From positions 1 to 51,110 of the forward strand of contig CAYNOS010000017.1 of the NCBI GenBank assembly GCA_964398985.1: a stretch of DNA of 51,110 nt. Direction: 5' to 3'. Of this stretch, positions 17,316 through 25,668 are shown piece by piece. Below the pieces are notes generated by a model. The model did not search any database and was not told the origin of the DNA. It worked only from the letters and a program-made list of their open reading frames with translations. The DNA is from CAYMRL01 sp964398985. GTDB lineage: Bacteria; Deinococcota; Deinococci; Deinococcales; Trueperaceae. The position numbers and the translations under genes are program-made. The first letter of the stretch is position 1, and each line of letters begins with the position of its first letter.

Positions 17316-18287
17316 ATGAACGAGCGGCACGAACGCGTCCTGCACATGGTTGCAGAGACGTACATCGACACTGCTCATCCGGTTCCGTCCGGGAGGATCG
17401 CCGAACGGCTCGAGGTCAGCAGCGCCACCGTCCGCAGCGACTTCGGCACGCTCGAGGAGGCCGGGTGGCTGCAGCAGCCTCACACCTCGGCCGGCCGCAT
17501 CCCCACCGCCCAAGGCTTCCATCGTTACGCCTTGGCCTTCCTGCCGCCCCGGCGCACTTCGGCGGCGCGTCGTCTCGAGCTGCGTTCGAAGCTCGGCGCC
17601 GTCGCCGGCGACAGCGTGTTCGATCTCGCCTCGCGCCTGGCCTCGGAGCTGTCAGGTTACGCCGTGCGCCTGCGGCTGCGCCCCGACGAGTCGGTACGCA
17701 TCCTCGAGATCCACCTGACGCTGCTCTCGAGCCGCCGGCTCCTGGCTGTCGTCGTGCTCGAGAACGGTCTGATCCGCCAGCTCGGCGTGGACCTCGATCC
17801 GGCCCCGTCCGAGGCGATCATCGATGATGCCGAGCGCAACCTCCGTCAGCTCACCCTGCCGGTGGGCCAGATCCCAGCGGCGCTGAGGCAACTCGCCGCC
17901 AACACCGACGAGGATCTCGCCAGAACGCTGATCGCCGTCGCGGACTCATGGGGCGACCTGCAGAAGCCGCGAGTGTTCTCCGGAGGCCTGAGCCGGCTGC
18001 TGGCGGAGCCGGAGAGCGGCGACGCCGAGTTCGTCAGGCTCCTCGTCAAGCGCTTCGAGTCGGACGAGGAGGTCGACGTGCAATGGCATGGCGACTACGG
18101 CATCGCCCTGAGCGAGCACTTCGCGCACGTGGCCACCACCTTCGCGTTCGCCGGCGGCCAGGGCACCCTGATGCTCGTTGGGCCGACACGCATGCGATAC
18201 CGCGACGCGCTCGGCATCGCTCGCGACATGGGCGAAGCCCTCGCTGCAGAGAGCGACAGCGAGCCGTTCGCGACGCACGAGGCCTGA
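17316..18287 (+). CDS. hrcA: Heat-inducible transcription repressor HrcA
   Basis: Repressor of chaperone genes that binds CIRCE operators and is stabilised by GroEL. The N-terminal winged helix shows the family signature: SSATVRSDFGTLEEAGWLQQ, then PHTSAGRIPTAQGF. A GAF-like core and inserted dimerisation domain follow, and the C-terminus ends with GTLMLVGPTRMRY and RDALGIARDMGEAL. The 323 residues are near the usual 340. It is not next to grpE, dnaK, dnaJ or groE here, and I find no good CIRCE element in the window, so its targets lie elsewhere. Confidence 0.9.
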   Translation: MNERHERVLHMVAETYIDTAHPVPSGRIAERLEVSSATVRSDFGTLEEAGWLQQPHTSAGRIPTAQGFHRYALAFLPPRRTSAARRLELRSKLGAVAGDSVFDLASRLASELSGYAVRLRLRPDESVRILEIHLTLLSSRRLLAVVVLENGLIRQLGVDLDPAPSEAIIDDAERNLRQLTLPVGQIPAALRQLAANTDEDLARTLIAVADSWGDLQKPRVFSGGLSRLLAEPESGDAEFVRLLVKRFESDEEVDVQWHGDYGIALSEHFAHVATTFAFAGGQGTLMLVGPTRMRYRDALGIARDMGEALAAESDSEPFATHEA

Positions 18288-18404
18288 CGCCCGAGGCTGA
18301 GCTCGAGCGGGCCGGCCACCAGCGGGCGCCGGGTGGGGTCCGTGACGAAGCCGGGAGCCCATCCCCACCGGAATATCTCACAACCTAGACGAGCTTCGCG
18401 GGCC

Positions 18405-18457
18405 TATCCTCATGGGGCGCAGATGCGACATGTGGCAGGCGATGGCCGCGCCCCATG
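18405..18457 (+). promoter_or_regulatory. TATCCT box and 10-bp inverted repeat upstream of the Roadblock-like operon
   Basis: TATCCT at 18405-18410 is a possible -10. It abuts CATGGGGCGC (18411-18420), which is repeated inverted without mismatch as GCGCCCCATG (18448-18457), 27 bases apart. The predicted transcription start falls in the first arm, so this may be an operator or a structured leader. The rest of the 242-base gap after hrcA shows no gene. GGAGGGA at 18514-18520 is the ribosome site of the next gene. Confidence 0.4.
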
Positions 18458-18529
18458 AAGCGGGCCACGTGGCGTCGCGATCGGCGCCGCCGGTAGCCCG
18501 CCGAAGCGCTGCCGGAGGGACCTTAGTTA

Positions 18530-19525
18530 GTGCCGAACCGGGTGTACGAAACCGCCGTCCGAGGCTTGGGAGACCTGGTCTCCCCGCGCGTCGCGCCCCG
18601 CATGATCGATGCGGCGCTCGCGGCCACCGGACGGACTCCCGACGACGTCAGCGTGGCCGCGATGCGCAAGCTCCTCCTGGGGCGGATCAGCAAGGAGCTC
18701 AAGGGCGTGCTGCCCAACGATGCGCTGAAGGCCGGCCTGGAGAAGATCGCCGGCGAGATCGCGACCCTGCGGGATCCGTACGCCAGCTTCGCCCGCGCCA
18801 CAACCTCTCCGGCGGCCCCGTCGCTACCCGCTGCGCCGGCCGCCTCGGCTGCGAGGCCCCCCGGCGCTCGGGCCGAGAAGCGCGAGCGACGCGGGTTCTC
18901 GCTGCTGCGCCGACGCCGGCACGACGCCGAGCCCGACGCAGCGACCGACGCGCCTCGCCGTGAACCTGACAGGGGCGACCGCTCCAAGGACACGCCCCTC
19001 AGCGATGCTCTGCTCGACCCGGCAATGCTGGAAGGCGCCGAGGCGGTCAAGCGCTCCTCGGTCTACTTGCCGGGGATCGACGTGCCTCGCGAGTTGCAGC
19101 CTCAGCCTCCCGTGACGCCAGAGCCGCGAGAGCCGAGCGTCGTGCCGGTCACCGAGCCGGTCATTGAGCCGGCATTCGCCAGCGAGCCCAAGCTCGCCAG
19201 GGCTCTGGACGACTCGTTGTCGGAGGTCGCCGTGAGGCTCTTCGCCGAGGTCGAGACGGTCCGGCAGATCGTCATCAGCAGGGGCACCCGCGTGCTCCAG
19301 ACGCGCGGCGGCGGGGTCGATGCCGAGCGCCTGGCGCCGCTCGCCGTCTCCACGCGGCGGCTGCTCGAGCGCACGGGTCACCTGCACGTCTACTCCGTAG
19401 AGCGCGCAGGCGGTGTGCTCTTCTTGTTTCCGGTTCTTGACGGCACCATCTCGGTGCTCACCTACCCGAACGTGAACATCGGTGCGGTCCTGGCGGCTCG
19501 CGCCGCCCTCGAGGAGGCAGCATGA
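18530..19525 (+). CDS. Roadblock/LC7-like protein with conserved N-terminal domain (short paralogue)
   Basis: The 331 residues have three parts. An 80-residue N-terminal helical domain (VYETAVRGLGDLVSPRVAPR...) shares about 25 of 80 positions, without gaps, with the start of the 992-residue protein two genes on. A Pro/Ala/Arg-rich, probably disordered linker covers about 85-220. The C-terminal 110 residues read like a Roadblock/LC7 fold: a helix, VRQIVISRGTRVLQTRGG, DAERLAPLAVSTRRLLER, then VLFLFPVLDGTISVLTYP and a final helix. Start GTG with GGAGGGA 9 bases upstream. The stop overlaps the next gene (ATGA). Cytosolic, function unknown. Proteins of this fold regulate Ras-like GTPases such as MglA, but none is in the window. 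Confidence 0.65.
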   Translation: MPNRVYETAVRGLGDLVSPRVAPRMIDAALAATGRTPDDVSVAAMRKLLLGRISKELKGVLPNDALKAGLEKIAGEIATLRDPYASFARATTSPAAPSLPAAPAASAARPPGARAEKRERRGFSLLRRRRHDAEPDAATDAPRREPDRGDRSKDTPLSDALLDPAMLEGAEAVKRSSVYLPGIDVPRELQPQPPVTPEPREPSVVPVTEPVIEPAFASEPKLARALDDSLSEVAVRLFAEVETVRQIVISRGTRVLQTRGGGVDAERLAPLAVSTRRLLERTGHLHVYSVERAGGVLFLFPVLDGTISVLTYPNVNIGAVLAARAALEEAA

Positions 19526-21438
19526 TTCGTCGTCGAAGCTTCACCATCACCTGGGGCCTGCTACTGCTGTTGCTGAGCTCGGCCCCAGCCTTGGCGCAGG
19601 AGGACTCGGTCGTCCAGCGCTACGACCTTGCCATCGAGAACCTCGAGTTCGCGGTGGCTTCGGTTCCCGGCGACGGAGTGCAGGCGCGCGACGAACTCGA
19701 GCGCGCCATCAACGCCCTGCTCACGCTCTCGCGCGACACCACCAGCGCCAGCCTCGTCCAGGCGATGGAACGCACCTTCGAGAGGGCCCGCACCGCTGTC
19801 GAGAACCAGAGCCGCACCGACATCGGTGTGCAGGCCGCGGTGCTGACCGGGGGATTCCGCAGGCTGGTGATGGATGCCGCCTTCACGGCCGCCGCCGGCG
19901 GCGACCTGGAACTCGCCAGGGCGCGTCTCTCCCACCTCGCCGCCGACCTGTCCTTCGATGCCGGCGCCAACGCCAGCTTGGCCGCGGCCGAGAGCGACAC
20001 CGCCTTGCGCCTCGCGTTCGAGGCGGGCACCGCCACCGCCATCAGCACCGAGCTGACCGTCGCTGAACGCCTCCTCGCCAGCGACAGAGACCAGGCCTAC
20101 CTGGCCCTGGCGACCGCCTACGGCAACTCGCTGATGATCCAGGACTCGCCACGCTCCGATCCTGCCCTCAACACCCACCTGGTCGGTGCCGCACAAGCGC
20201 TGGTGACGGGCGACGAGTCGGCCATGCAGGCATCCGTGCAGGAGGCGGAGGCCGTGCTTTCGCGACTGGCCAACGCCGCGGTCTCGGGCATCGCGATCTC
20301 GGCCGAGCCGCCGCCGGTCGCGGCCGACGCCTCGGTTCCAGCTACCGCTCCCACGACCGAGGCCGCCACCGTCGTCCCGGCCGATACCGGCGCTGTCGGG
20401 CTTCCCGAAGCGACCCAGCCCAGCGCCGACCAGCCGCAGGCCCAGGTCGCCACGCAGACGCCAGCAGCGACCGCCGAGGTGGCCCCCACCGCTGCTGTCG
20501 AGATGCCAACCGACGCCACCGCTCTCGCCCTGTTCGCGGCGAACTACGAGGCCGAGCAGCGCCAGGCTCGCCTGAGCGCGCTGAGCACGGCTTTGCGCGG
20601 CGCCGGCCTGGCGCCGGCTGCCGCCGACAGCAACGCCGAGCGCTTGACCGACGCCGGGTTCTCGTCGCTCGCTGCCGCCGCTGCCGAGCTGAACGGGCCA
20701 GCGGTCGAGGCCGTTGCAGCCATCCGCGGTGGCGACACCGCCAGGTCGCTCGCGGCCATCGACGAGCTCGCCGCCGCCCTCACCGGCCCCGTGGGCGCGG
20801 TGACGACGGCCGTCGACCCCGTCGCCGCCGACGAGACCCGCAGGTTGCTCGCCGACCTCGCTGCCAGACCGGGACTGCGCATCCACGACGTGACCTTGCT
20901 CGCCTCTCAGGTCGATCTGCTGACGAGCGGGCTGACCGGCGGCCCGGTGGCCGATCCCGCGCCGCTGGAGCTGGCGGTCACCGACGTCTGGTCATCGTGG
21001 CTGCGGCTTGGCGTGCTGGTCTTCCTCGGACTCTTCGCGTTCGTGCCTTTGAGGCTGCTCAACATCGCCTTCGGCGGCGGCAACGCCAACTGGCGACTCG
21101 TCGCCTGGGCGCTGTTCCTGCTGCTGGTGCCGGTCGTCTACGAGGCCATCGCGGCGCTGCTGAGCGGCATCGCGGAGTTCGCCGACCTGCCGTGGCTCGA
21201 ATTGCTGGGCACCTGGTCGATGTTCTCGAGCTCGCTCGGTCAGGCCATCTGGGCCGCCCTGGTGCTGCTGGCGTTGATCCTCGCCACCATCGGCCTGCGC
21301 GGAATATGCATCCAGTTCGGCCTGCTGGGCAGTGCCCGCAACCGCCCTGGACTCGCGGGCGCCAACCAGGCGCCGACGTTGGCGGACTCACCGCGCGCCA
21401 CCAAGCCTTCGGCAGCCGATTGGGACGAGGAGTTCTGA
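19522..21438 (+). CDS. Exported helical protein with three C-terminal membrane helices, unknown function
   Basis: A signal peptide (about 1-25, ending ALAQ) precedes some 465 mostly helical, Ala/Asp/Glu-rich extracytoplasmic residues, interrupted by an Ala/Thr/Pro linker at about 265-335. Three hydrophobic segments follow (about 495-512, 522-550 and 576-600). A short tail (about 600-638) ending DWDEEF should face the cytosol. I recognise no family. It is translationally coupled to the short Roadblock-like protein (ATGA overlap), and the long paralogue starts 38 bases after its stop. It may be a membrane anchor or sensor for them. That role is an inference from gene order. Confidence 0.6.
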   Translation: MIRRRSFTITWGLLLLLLSSAPALAQEDSVVQRYDLAIENLEFAVASVPGDGVQARDELERAINALLTLSRDTTSASLVQAMERTFERARTAVENQSRTDIGVQAAVLTGGFRRLVMDAAFTAAAGGDLELARARLSHLAADLSFDAGANASLAAAESDTALRLAFEAGTATAISTELTVAERLLASDRDQAYLALATAYGNSLMIQDSPRSDPALNTHLVGAAQALVTGDESAMQASVQEAEAVLSRLANAAVSGIAISAEPPPVAADASVPATAPTTEAATVVPADTGAVGLPEATQPSADQPQAQVATQTPAATAEVAPTAAVEMPTDATALALFAANYEAEQRQARLSALSTALRGAGLAPAAADSNAERLTDAGFSSLAAAAAELNGPAVEAVAAIRGGDTARSLAAIDELAAALTGPVGAVTTAVDPVAADETRRLLADLAARPGLRIHDVTLLASQVDLLTSGLTGGPVADPAPLELAVTDVWSSWLRLGVLVFLGLFAFVPLRLLNIAFGGGNANWRLVAWALFLLLVPVVYEAIAALLSGIAEFADLPWLELLGTWSMFSSSLGQAIWAALVLLALILATIGLRGICIQFGLLGSARNRPGLAGANQAPTLADSPRATKPSAADWDEEF

Positions 21439-21476
21439 GTCGGCCGGCGAGACGACCTCGCCGCCACTAGGGAGAC

Positions 21477-24455
21477 ATGACCAACCAGGTCTATCAGTCA
21501 GCCGTGGAAGAGCTCGAGGCGCTGCTGTCGCCAAGAGTCGTGTCGCGCTCGCTCAAGGAGGGGCTGAGCCAGCTAGGGCGTTCACCGGACACGGCTGACC
21601 TTGAGACCATGGAACGGATCCTCAAGGACCACGTCTACCGCCAGCTGCAGGTGACGATGCCCGTCACCGAGGCGAAGTCCGCCATCGCGGGCATCGTCGA
21701 CCGGCTCCGCGATCTGGAAGGCGGGCTCAACGGCGACGCTGGCTCGGGCGGCTCGCTGGGAGCCAAAGGCGGCTTGGTGGCACAGCAGGAGCGGCTGGAG
21801 CGGCTCACGACCGCTCTCAGACCGTTCAACCTCTACTTCGAATGGCCCGAGGTGCAGAAGCTCAGGGCCCAGGTGCAGCTGCTCGACAACGAACACGAGA
21901 GCGGCCGTGAAGCCTACGCGTTGGCCCTCGACGCCGAAGCGCAGCTCGAACTGGTCATGCAGAAGCTCGAAGACCAGTTGGTCCTGCAGGCGCGCGAGCT
22001 CGCGGAGCTGCAGGAGTCATTGGAGCAGGTGCGCACCCTCGGAGGACCGAAGGTCCGCAGGCTCGAGGCCTTCGTGCAGCAGGTACGCGGCGCCCAGGAG
22101 AGCCGGCAGCTAATGCCGGCCGAGATCGAAAGAGCGAGGCGCCTGGCGCGCGAGCTGCGCAAGCTGCTCGAATCGAGCATCTACGCCGAGCAAGGAAGAG
22201 AAGCCGCCGGCGCGGCCTCGGGGCCGCCCGCTGCCGGCGGGCCGCCTGACGAAACCCCGGCGGGCGAGGCTCAGCCCCCCTCCCCCTTCGCGATCGACGC
22301 GAAGGTCCAGGGTGCGGGCGAAGCGAGCGTGCCGTTGGAGCCGCTCGGGCAGGTGACAGGCGATTCCCCGGAACCGACGACCGCGGACCTGGCCGGTGCC
22401 GAGGTAGGCGGTGTGGCGGCGGCGCCCTTGGGCAGCGGGATGCTCGACGTCGACGCCGAAGAGGAGGATCTCCTCACGATCGACACCTCCAAACTCGACC
22501 CCGAGGTCAACCAGCGCCTGCAGCTCATCGACCTCGACGGCGAGCTGCACGAGCTCGGCGCCCTCGAGGCCGAGTACGCCGAACTGTTCAGGTACCGCCC
22601 CGGCCTGGCGACGAGGCTCGTCGAGCTGCGCGGCGAGGTAGAGGAGCGCAGGTCGGTCGCCGAGTTCCTGGAACCGCTGCGCGAGGACCTCGACGTCTCC
22701 AGCGCGGCGCTGCGCACCGACCTGCGCGAAGAACTCGAGGAGATCGTCACTCTCATCAAGGGCTTGCGTCCCGAGGTGGAGATCTCCGAGCTGTCGCAGG
22801 CGGTGCGCGTAACGCTGGGCATCCTGGCAAGCGCGCTGCCGTCCCTTGCCGACGTCGACCACGTGAGGCAACTGCGGCGCCTGGCCACGGAGCAGGACGA
22901 GGCGCTCGAGCGCGCCGAGGAAGCCCTGGCGGCACAGCTCAAGGACCAAGAGGACCTGCTCGTGAGGCTCGAGAGCACGCTGGTGCGCTACGACTCCGGC
23001 GAGTCCGCGGCCGAGGAGGTCGAGCGGCTCAGGCAGGAGCTCGAGTCACTGCGCGAGGCGAACACCAAGCGGACGGTGATGCCTGAGGTGATGGCTTCGG
23101 CGCTGCAGGCCGAAGAGCGGATCGCGCGCATGCTGGCCGAGAAGGCGACCGAGGCAAGCGAGCGGCGGCGGGCGCGCCTCGAGGCGCTCAGGGCACAGAT
23201 CGAAGGGCTACCGGTCACCGATACGCACAGCGACCGGATCGCCGGCGTGCGCGTCGAGATCGACAACCTGATCAGAGAGCAGGCCAGCGTCGAAGCCGCC
23301 TCTGCCCTGCTCCTCGACGATCCCGGCGGCGACCTCGGTCCCGAGCTCGAAGTGGCCGGCGGAGAGGACGACATCAACGCGGTCCAAGGGGTGGTCGACT
23401 CTCTCAGGCGCGACCTCGCGGACAGCGTGCAGCACCGCGTCGAGGAGCTGGCCGCGGCGGCCGCCGAGTTCGGCGCCCAGCGCCTGATAGAACGCCTCCA
23501 TCACGCCGCCCAAGACCTGATCGAGAACGGGCGCTTCCCTGACCTCAAGCAGCTGACCGCCGCCCTGCAGCAGGAACGCGAGGCGCACCGGCTCGAGCAG
23601 GTCAGCGAGCTGCACCGCTTGACACGAGCGTTCGCTCCCTTCTCCGGGGGCACGGCGGTGGCCACCGACGTTGGCATGCTGCTGGCGGAAGCCAGGATGC
23701 AACTGGAGCGCGGAGTGCATGCCCCGCGGCTGGCAGAGGCCGCCATGCTCATCAACCAGCTGGAGTCTTCGCTGGCCGCGAAGATCGACGACCTGCCGGC
23801 CCGCCTCGACACGGCCCTCGGGCGCTTCGAGCGCGTGGCTCCCCTCAACAGCGAGGACGTCGCCTCGGTCAGGCGGATCCTCACCCACCTCGATTCGCAG
23901 AAGGACGCGCTGCAGCGCGTCTCGACAGGGCTCAGGCTGCAGCTTGAAGCGTCGCTCACGCAAGCCGAGCAGCTGCTCGACCGTCTCGAGGAGGAGTTCG
24001 AGGCGACCAGCGCCATCGCCGATCAACTCGTGACCGAGGGGCTGCTGGACGGCGTGTTCGGGCTCCCGAGCGCCGCGGTGGCCGACAGCGACTCAGAGGA
24101 GTCGGTCCTCGGGCAGCTCGAGGCGCTCCACCAGCGCTACCTGCAGCAAGACGGGGTGGTCGCCGCTGCCGTCCGCAGCCTTGGCGAGGACGGTGCGAGC
24201 GTGGGCGACCCGCCGATGGCCTGGGACGAGCTGGCCGGCTTCGTCTCCGCTTCCGCCGCACTGGCCGGAGCCGGTGCGGGTGCGGAGGCGGGCGACTGGC
24301 GCATCGCGTCGCTCGAAGCCGGCGGCAGCGTCACCCTGCTCGGCATCGGGGCCGATCTCTTGATCGTCCTGACGCTCGATTCGCCGGCACTGCTGACGAT
24401 GGCCGCGAACCGTCTGCGTCGCGACCTCAACGACCGCCTCGCCGCCACTGGATGA
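21477..24455 (+). CDS. Long coiled-coil protein with paralogous N-terminal and Roadblock-like C-terminal domains
   Basis: A 992-residue protein. Residues 1-80 (VYQSAVEELEALLSPRVVSR...) match the N-terminal domain of the 331-residue protein upstream. Long charged heptad-like stretches fill about 85-235, 340-720 and 740-880, with a Pro/Gly-rich break at about 240-310. The last 110 residues (GVVAAAVRSL, then SVTLLGIGADLLIVLTLD and a final helix) again look like Roadblock/LC7. No transmembrane segment is seen, so it is cytosolic, probably a rod or scaffold. AGGGAGA precedes the ATG. The stop overlaps tsaE (ATGA). I know no named family with this layout. Confidence 0.65.
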   Translation: MTNQVYQSAVEELEALLSPRVVSRSLKEGLSQLGRSPDTADLETMERILKDHVYRQLQVTMPVTEAKSAIAGIVDRLRDLEGGLNGDAGSGGSLGAKGGLVAQQERLERLTTALRPFNLYFEWPEVQKLRAQVQLLDNEHESGREAYALALDAEAQLELVMQKLEDQLVLQARELAELQESLEQVRTLGGPKVRRLEAFVQQVRGAQESRQLMPAEIERARRLARELRKLLESSIYAEQGREAAGAASGPPAAGGPPDETPAGEAQPPSPFAIDAKVQGAGEASVPLEPLGQVTGDSPEPTTADLAGAEVGGVAAAPLGSGMLDVDAEEEDLLTIDTSKLDPEVNQRLQLIDLDGELHELGALEAEYAELFRYRPGLATRLVELRGEVEERRSVAEFLEPLREDLDVSSAALRTDLREELEEIVTLIKGLRPEVEISELSQAVRVTLGILASALPSLADVDHVRQLRRLATEQDEALERAEEALAAQLKDQEDLLVRLESTLVRYDSGESAAEEVERLRQELESLREANTKRTVMPEVMASALQAEERIARMLAEKATEASERRRARLEALRAQIEGLPVTDTHSDRIAGVRVEIDNLIREQASVEAASALLLDDPGGDLGPELEVAGGEDDINAVQGVVDSLRRDLADSVQHRVEELAAAAAEFGAQRLIERLHHAAQDLIENGRFPDLKQLTAALQQEREAHRLEQVSELHRLTRAFAPFSGGTAVATDVGMLLAEARMQLERGVHAPRLAEAAMLINQLESSLAAKIDDLPARLDTALGRFERVAPLNSEDVASVRRILTHLDSQKDALQRVSTGLRLQLEASLTQAEQLLDRLEEEFEATSAIADQLVTEGLLDGVFGLPSAAVADSDSEESVLGQLEALHQRYLQQDGVVAAAVRSLGEDGASVGDPPMAWDELAGFVSASAALAGAGAGAEAGDWRIASLEAGGSVTLLGIGADLLIVLTLDSPALLTMAANRLRRDLNDRLAATG

Positions 24456-24967
24456 GGCCGCCGGGAGCCGTCCAGCTAGCCGACCTGGCGGCGACGGCTG
24501 CGCTGGCGGCCGCGACTCTTGCCGCTCTGCCGGCCGGCTCGCTGCTGATCCTCACCGGCCCGCTGGGCGTCGGCAAGACGACCTTCACCCAGGCCCTGGT
24601 AGCCCAGCTGGCGCCCGACGTCGCCGTCAGCAGTCCCACCTACGGCTTGGTCCACGAGTACCCGACACCCGCTGGGCTGGTGGTTCACATGGATGCCTAC
24701 CGCCTCGGCGACGCGCGCCTGATCGACGAGCTGGGGCTCGACGACTACCTCGAGCGGTCGCGCCTGGTGGTGGTCGAGTGGGGCGCCGAGCTGGCTCCCG
24801 AGCGGCCGGATGCCTGCTGGCTCGAGCTCGGCTTCGACAGAGACGCGGCGGCCCCTGAGCCGGTCGCAGGGGCAGCCGAAGAAGGCGTGCGCTGGGCCCT
24901 GTGGCGGCGTGCTCCGGCGTCCGCCGAAGCGCGCACACGCGACGCGGGACCTGGCAGCCGAGGGTGA
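24452..24967 (+). CDS. tsaE: tRNA t6A biosynthesis ATPase TsaE
   Basis: ATPase subunit of the TsaBDE complex that adds threonylcarbamoyl to A37 of ANN-reading tRNAs. Walker A is GPLGVGKTT, followed by the family segments SSPTYGLVHEY and HMDAYRLGD, and VVVEWGAEL as the Walker B-like strand. The 171 residues are slightly longer than usual because of an unconserved basic tail. The ATG overlaps the stop of the coiled-coil gene, and its own stop overlaps tsaB (GTGA). t6A synthesis is thereby tied to the upstream operon in expression. Confidence 0.93.
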   Translation: MRPPGAVQLADLAATAALAAATLAALPAGSLLILTGPLGVGKTTFTQALVAQLAPDVAVSSPTYGLVHEYPTPAGLVVHMDAYRLGDARLIDELGLDDYLERSRLVVVEWGAELAPERPDACWLELGFDRDAAAPEPVAGAAEEGVRWALWRRAPASAEARTRDAGPGSRG

Positions 24968-25557
24968 GCAGCCGCAGTCACGACCGCGACCTGCTGGTGG
25001 CGCTCGACTGCGCGACCGAGTACTTGGCGCTCGCCGTGGCCGACGGCAGCGGCCGTCTCCTCGCCAGCCGCACCGTGCATCTGGGACGCCAGCACGCTGC
25101 GCGGTTGCCAACCGAGTTGCAGGCGCTCTTCGACTCCCTCCAGCGGCGACCTGACGAGCTCGCCGGCGTCCGCGTCGGAGTGGGGCCCGGCTCTTACACC
25201 GGCGTTCGAGTCAGCGTGTCGTTCGCCAAGGGCTTGGCGCGTTCGCTGGCGGTGCCGCTGCTCGGGGTGTCGTCCCTGGCAGCGGTGGGAGGGCCGCGCT
25301 TGGCCGAGGACGAGAGCGGTGTCGCGCTCCTCGATGCCAGGCGCGGGAACTGGTACGCGCAGGCGCTCCGCCGGGCAAGTTCCTTGCCAGGCATGGCTCC
25401 GCGCGTGAGCGAGCTCTCGGAACCCTTCAAACTGCCGCTCGCGGAGCTCGCCGAGCGCTTCGCGGGCCTGCGGCTGCTCGACGAAGGACCGCCCCCCGAC
25501 GCGGCGTTCCTCCTCACGCTGCCGGGCGCGAGGGAAGCGACGGCACGCTACTTGTGA
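24964..25557 (+). CDS. tsaB: tRNA t6A biosynthesis protein TsaB
   Basis: Inactive ASKHA-fold paralogue of TsaD and scaffold of the t6A complex. LVALDCATEYLALAVADG is the first phosphate-type strand, and GVGPGSYTGVRVSVSFAKG is the family signature. I use the GTG at 24964, which overlaps the tsaE stop, giving 197 residues. The frame runs 21 codons further up but only inside tsaE. TsaB is usually 210-230 residues, so this copy is short at the C-terminus. tsaD is not in the window. Confidence 0.9.
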   Translation: MSSRSHDRDLLVALDCATEYLALAVADGSGRLLASRTVHLGRQHAARLPTELQALFDSLQRRPDELAGVRVGVGPGSYTGVRVSVSFAKGLARSLAVPLLGVSSLAAVGGPRLAEDESGVALLDARRGNWYAQALRRASSLPGMAPRVSELSEPFKLPLAELAERFAGLRLLDEGPPPDAAFLLTLPGAREATARYL

Positions 25558-25613
25558 GAGGAGCACGCCGACCTGCGCGCCGGCACCGGGCTCGCCGCCG
25601 GTAGCGTCCAAGT

Positions 25614-25619
25614 TATACT
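25614..25619 (+). promoter_or_regulatory. -10 box (TATACT) of the mreB operon
   Basis: TATACT in the 111-base gap after tsaB, with no clear -35. A start near 25626 would leave an untranslated leader of about 43 bases, with GGGAG (25659-25663) five bases before the mreB ATG. Confidence 0.45.
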
Positions 25620-25668
25620 CACGTCGCAGTCGCCGCAGCCAGCAGCGAACGTTTGGGCGGGAGAGAGC

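Noticed and set aside
18412..18963. 183-codon open frame starting one base after the TATCCT box
   Set aside because: It overlaps the Roadblock-like gene in another phase, is Arg-rich without motifs, and would start inside the inverted repeat.
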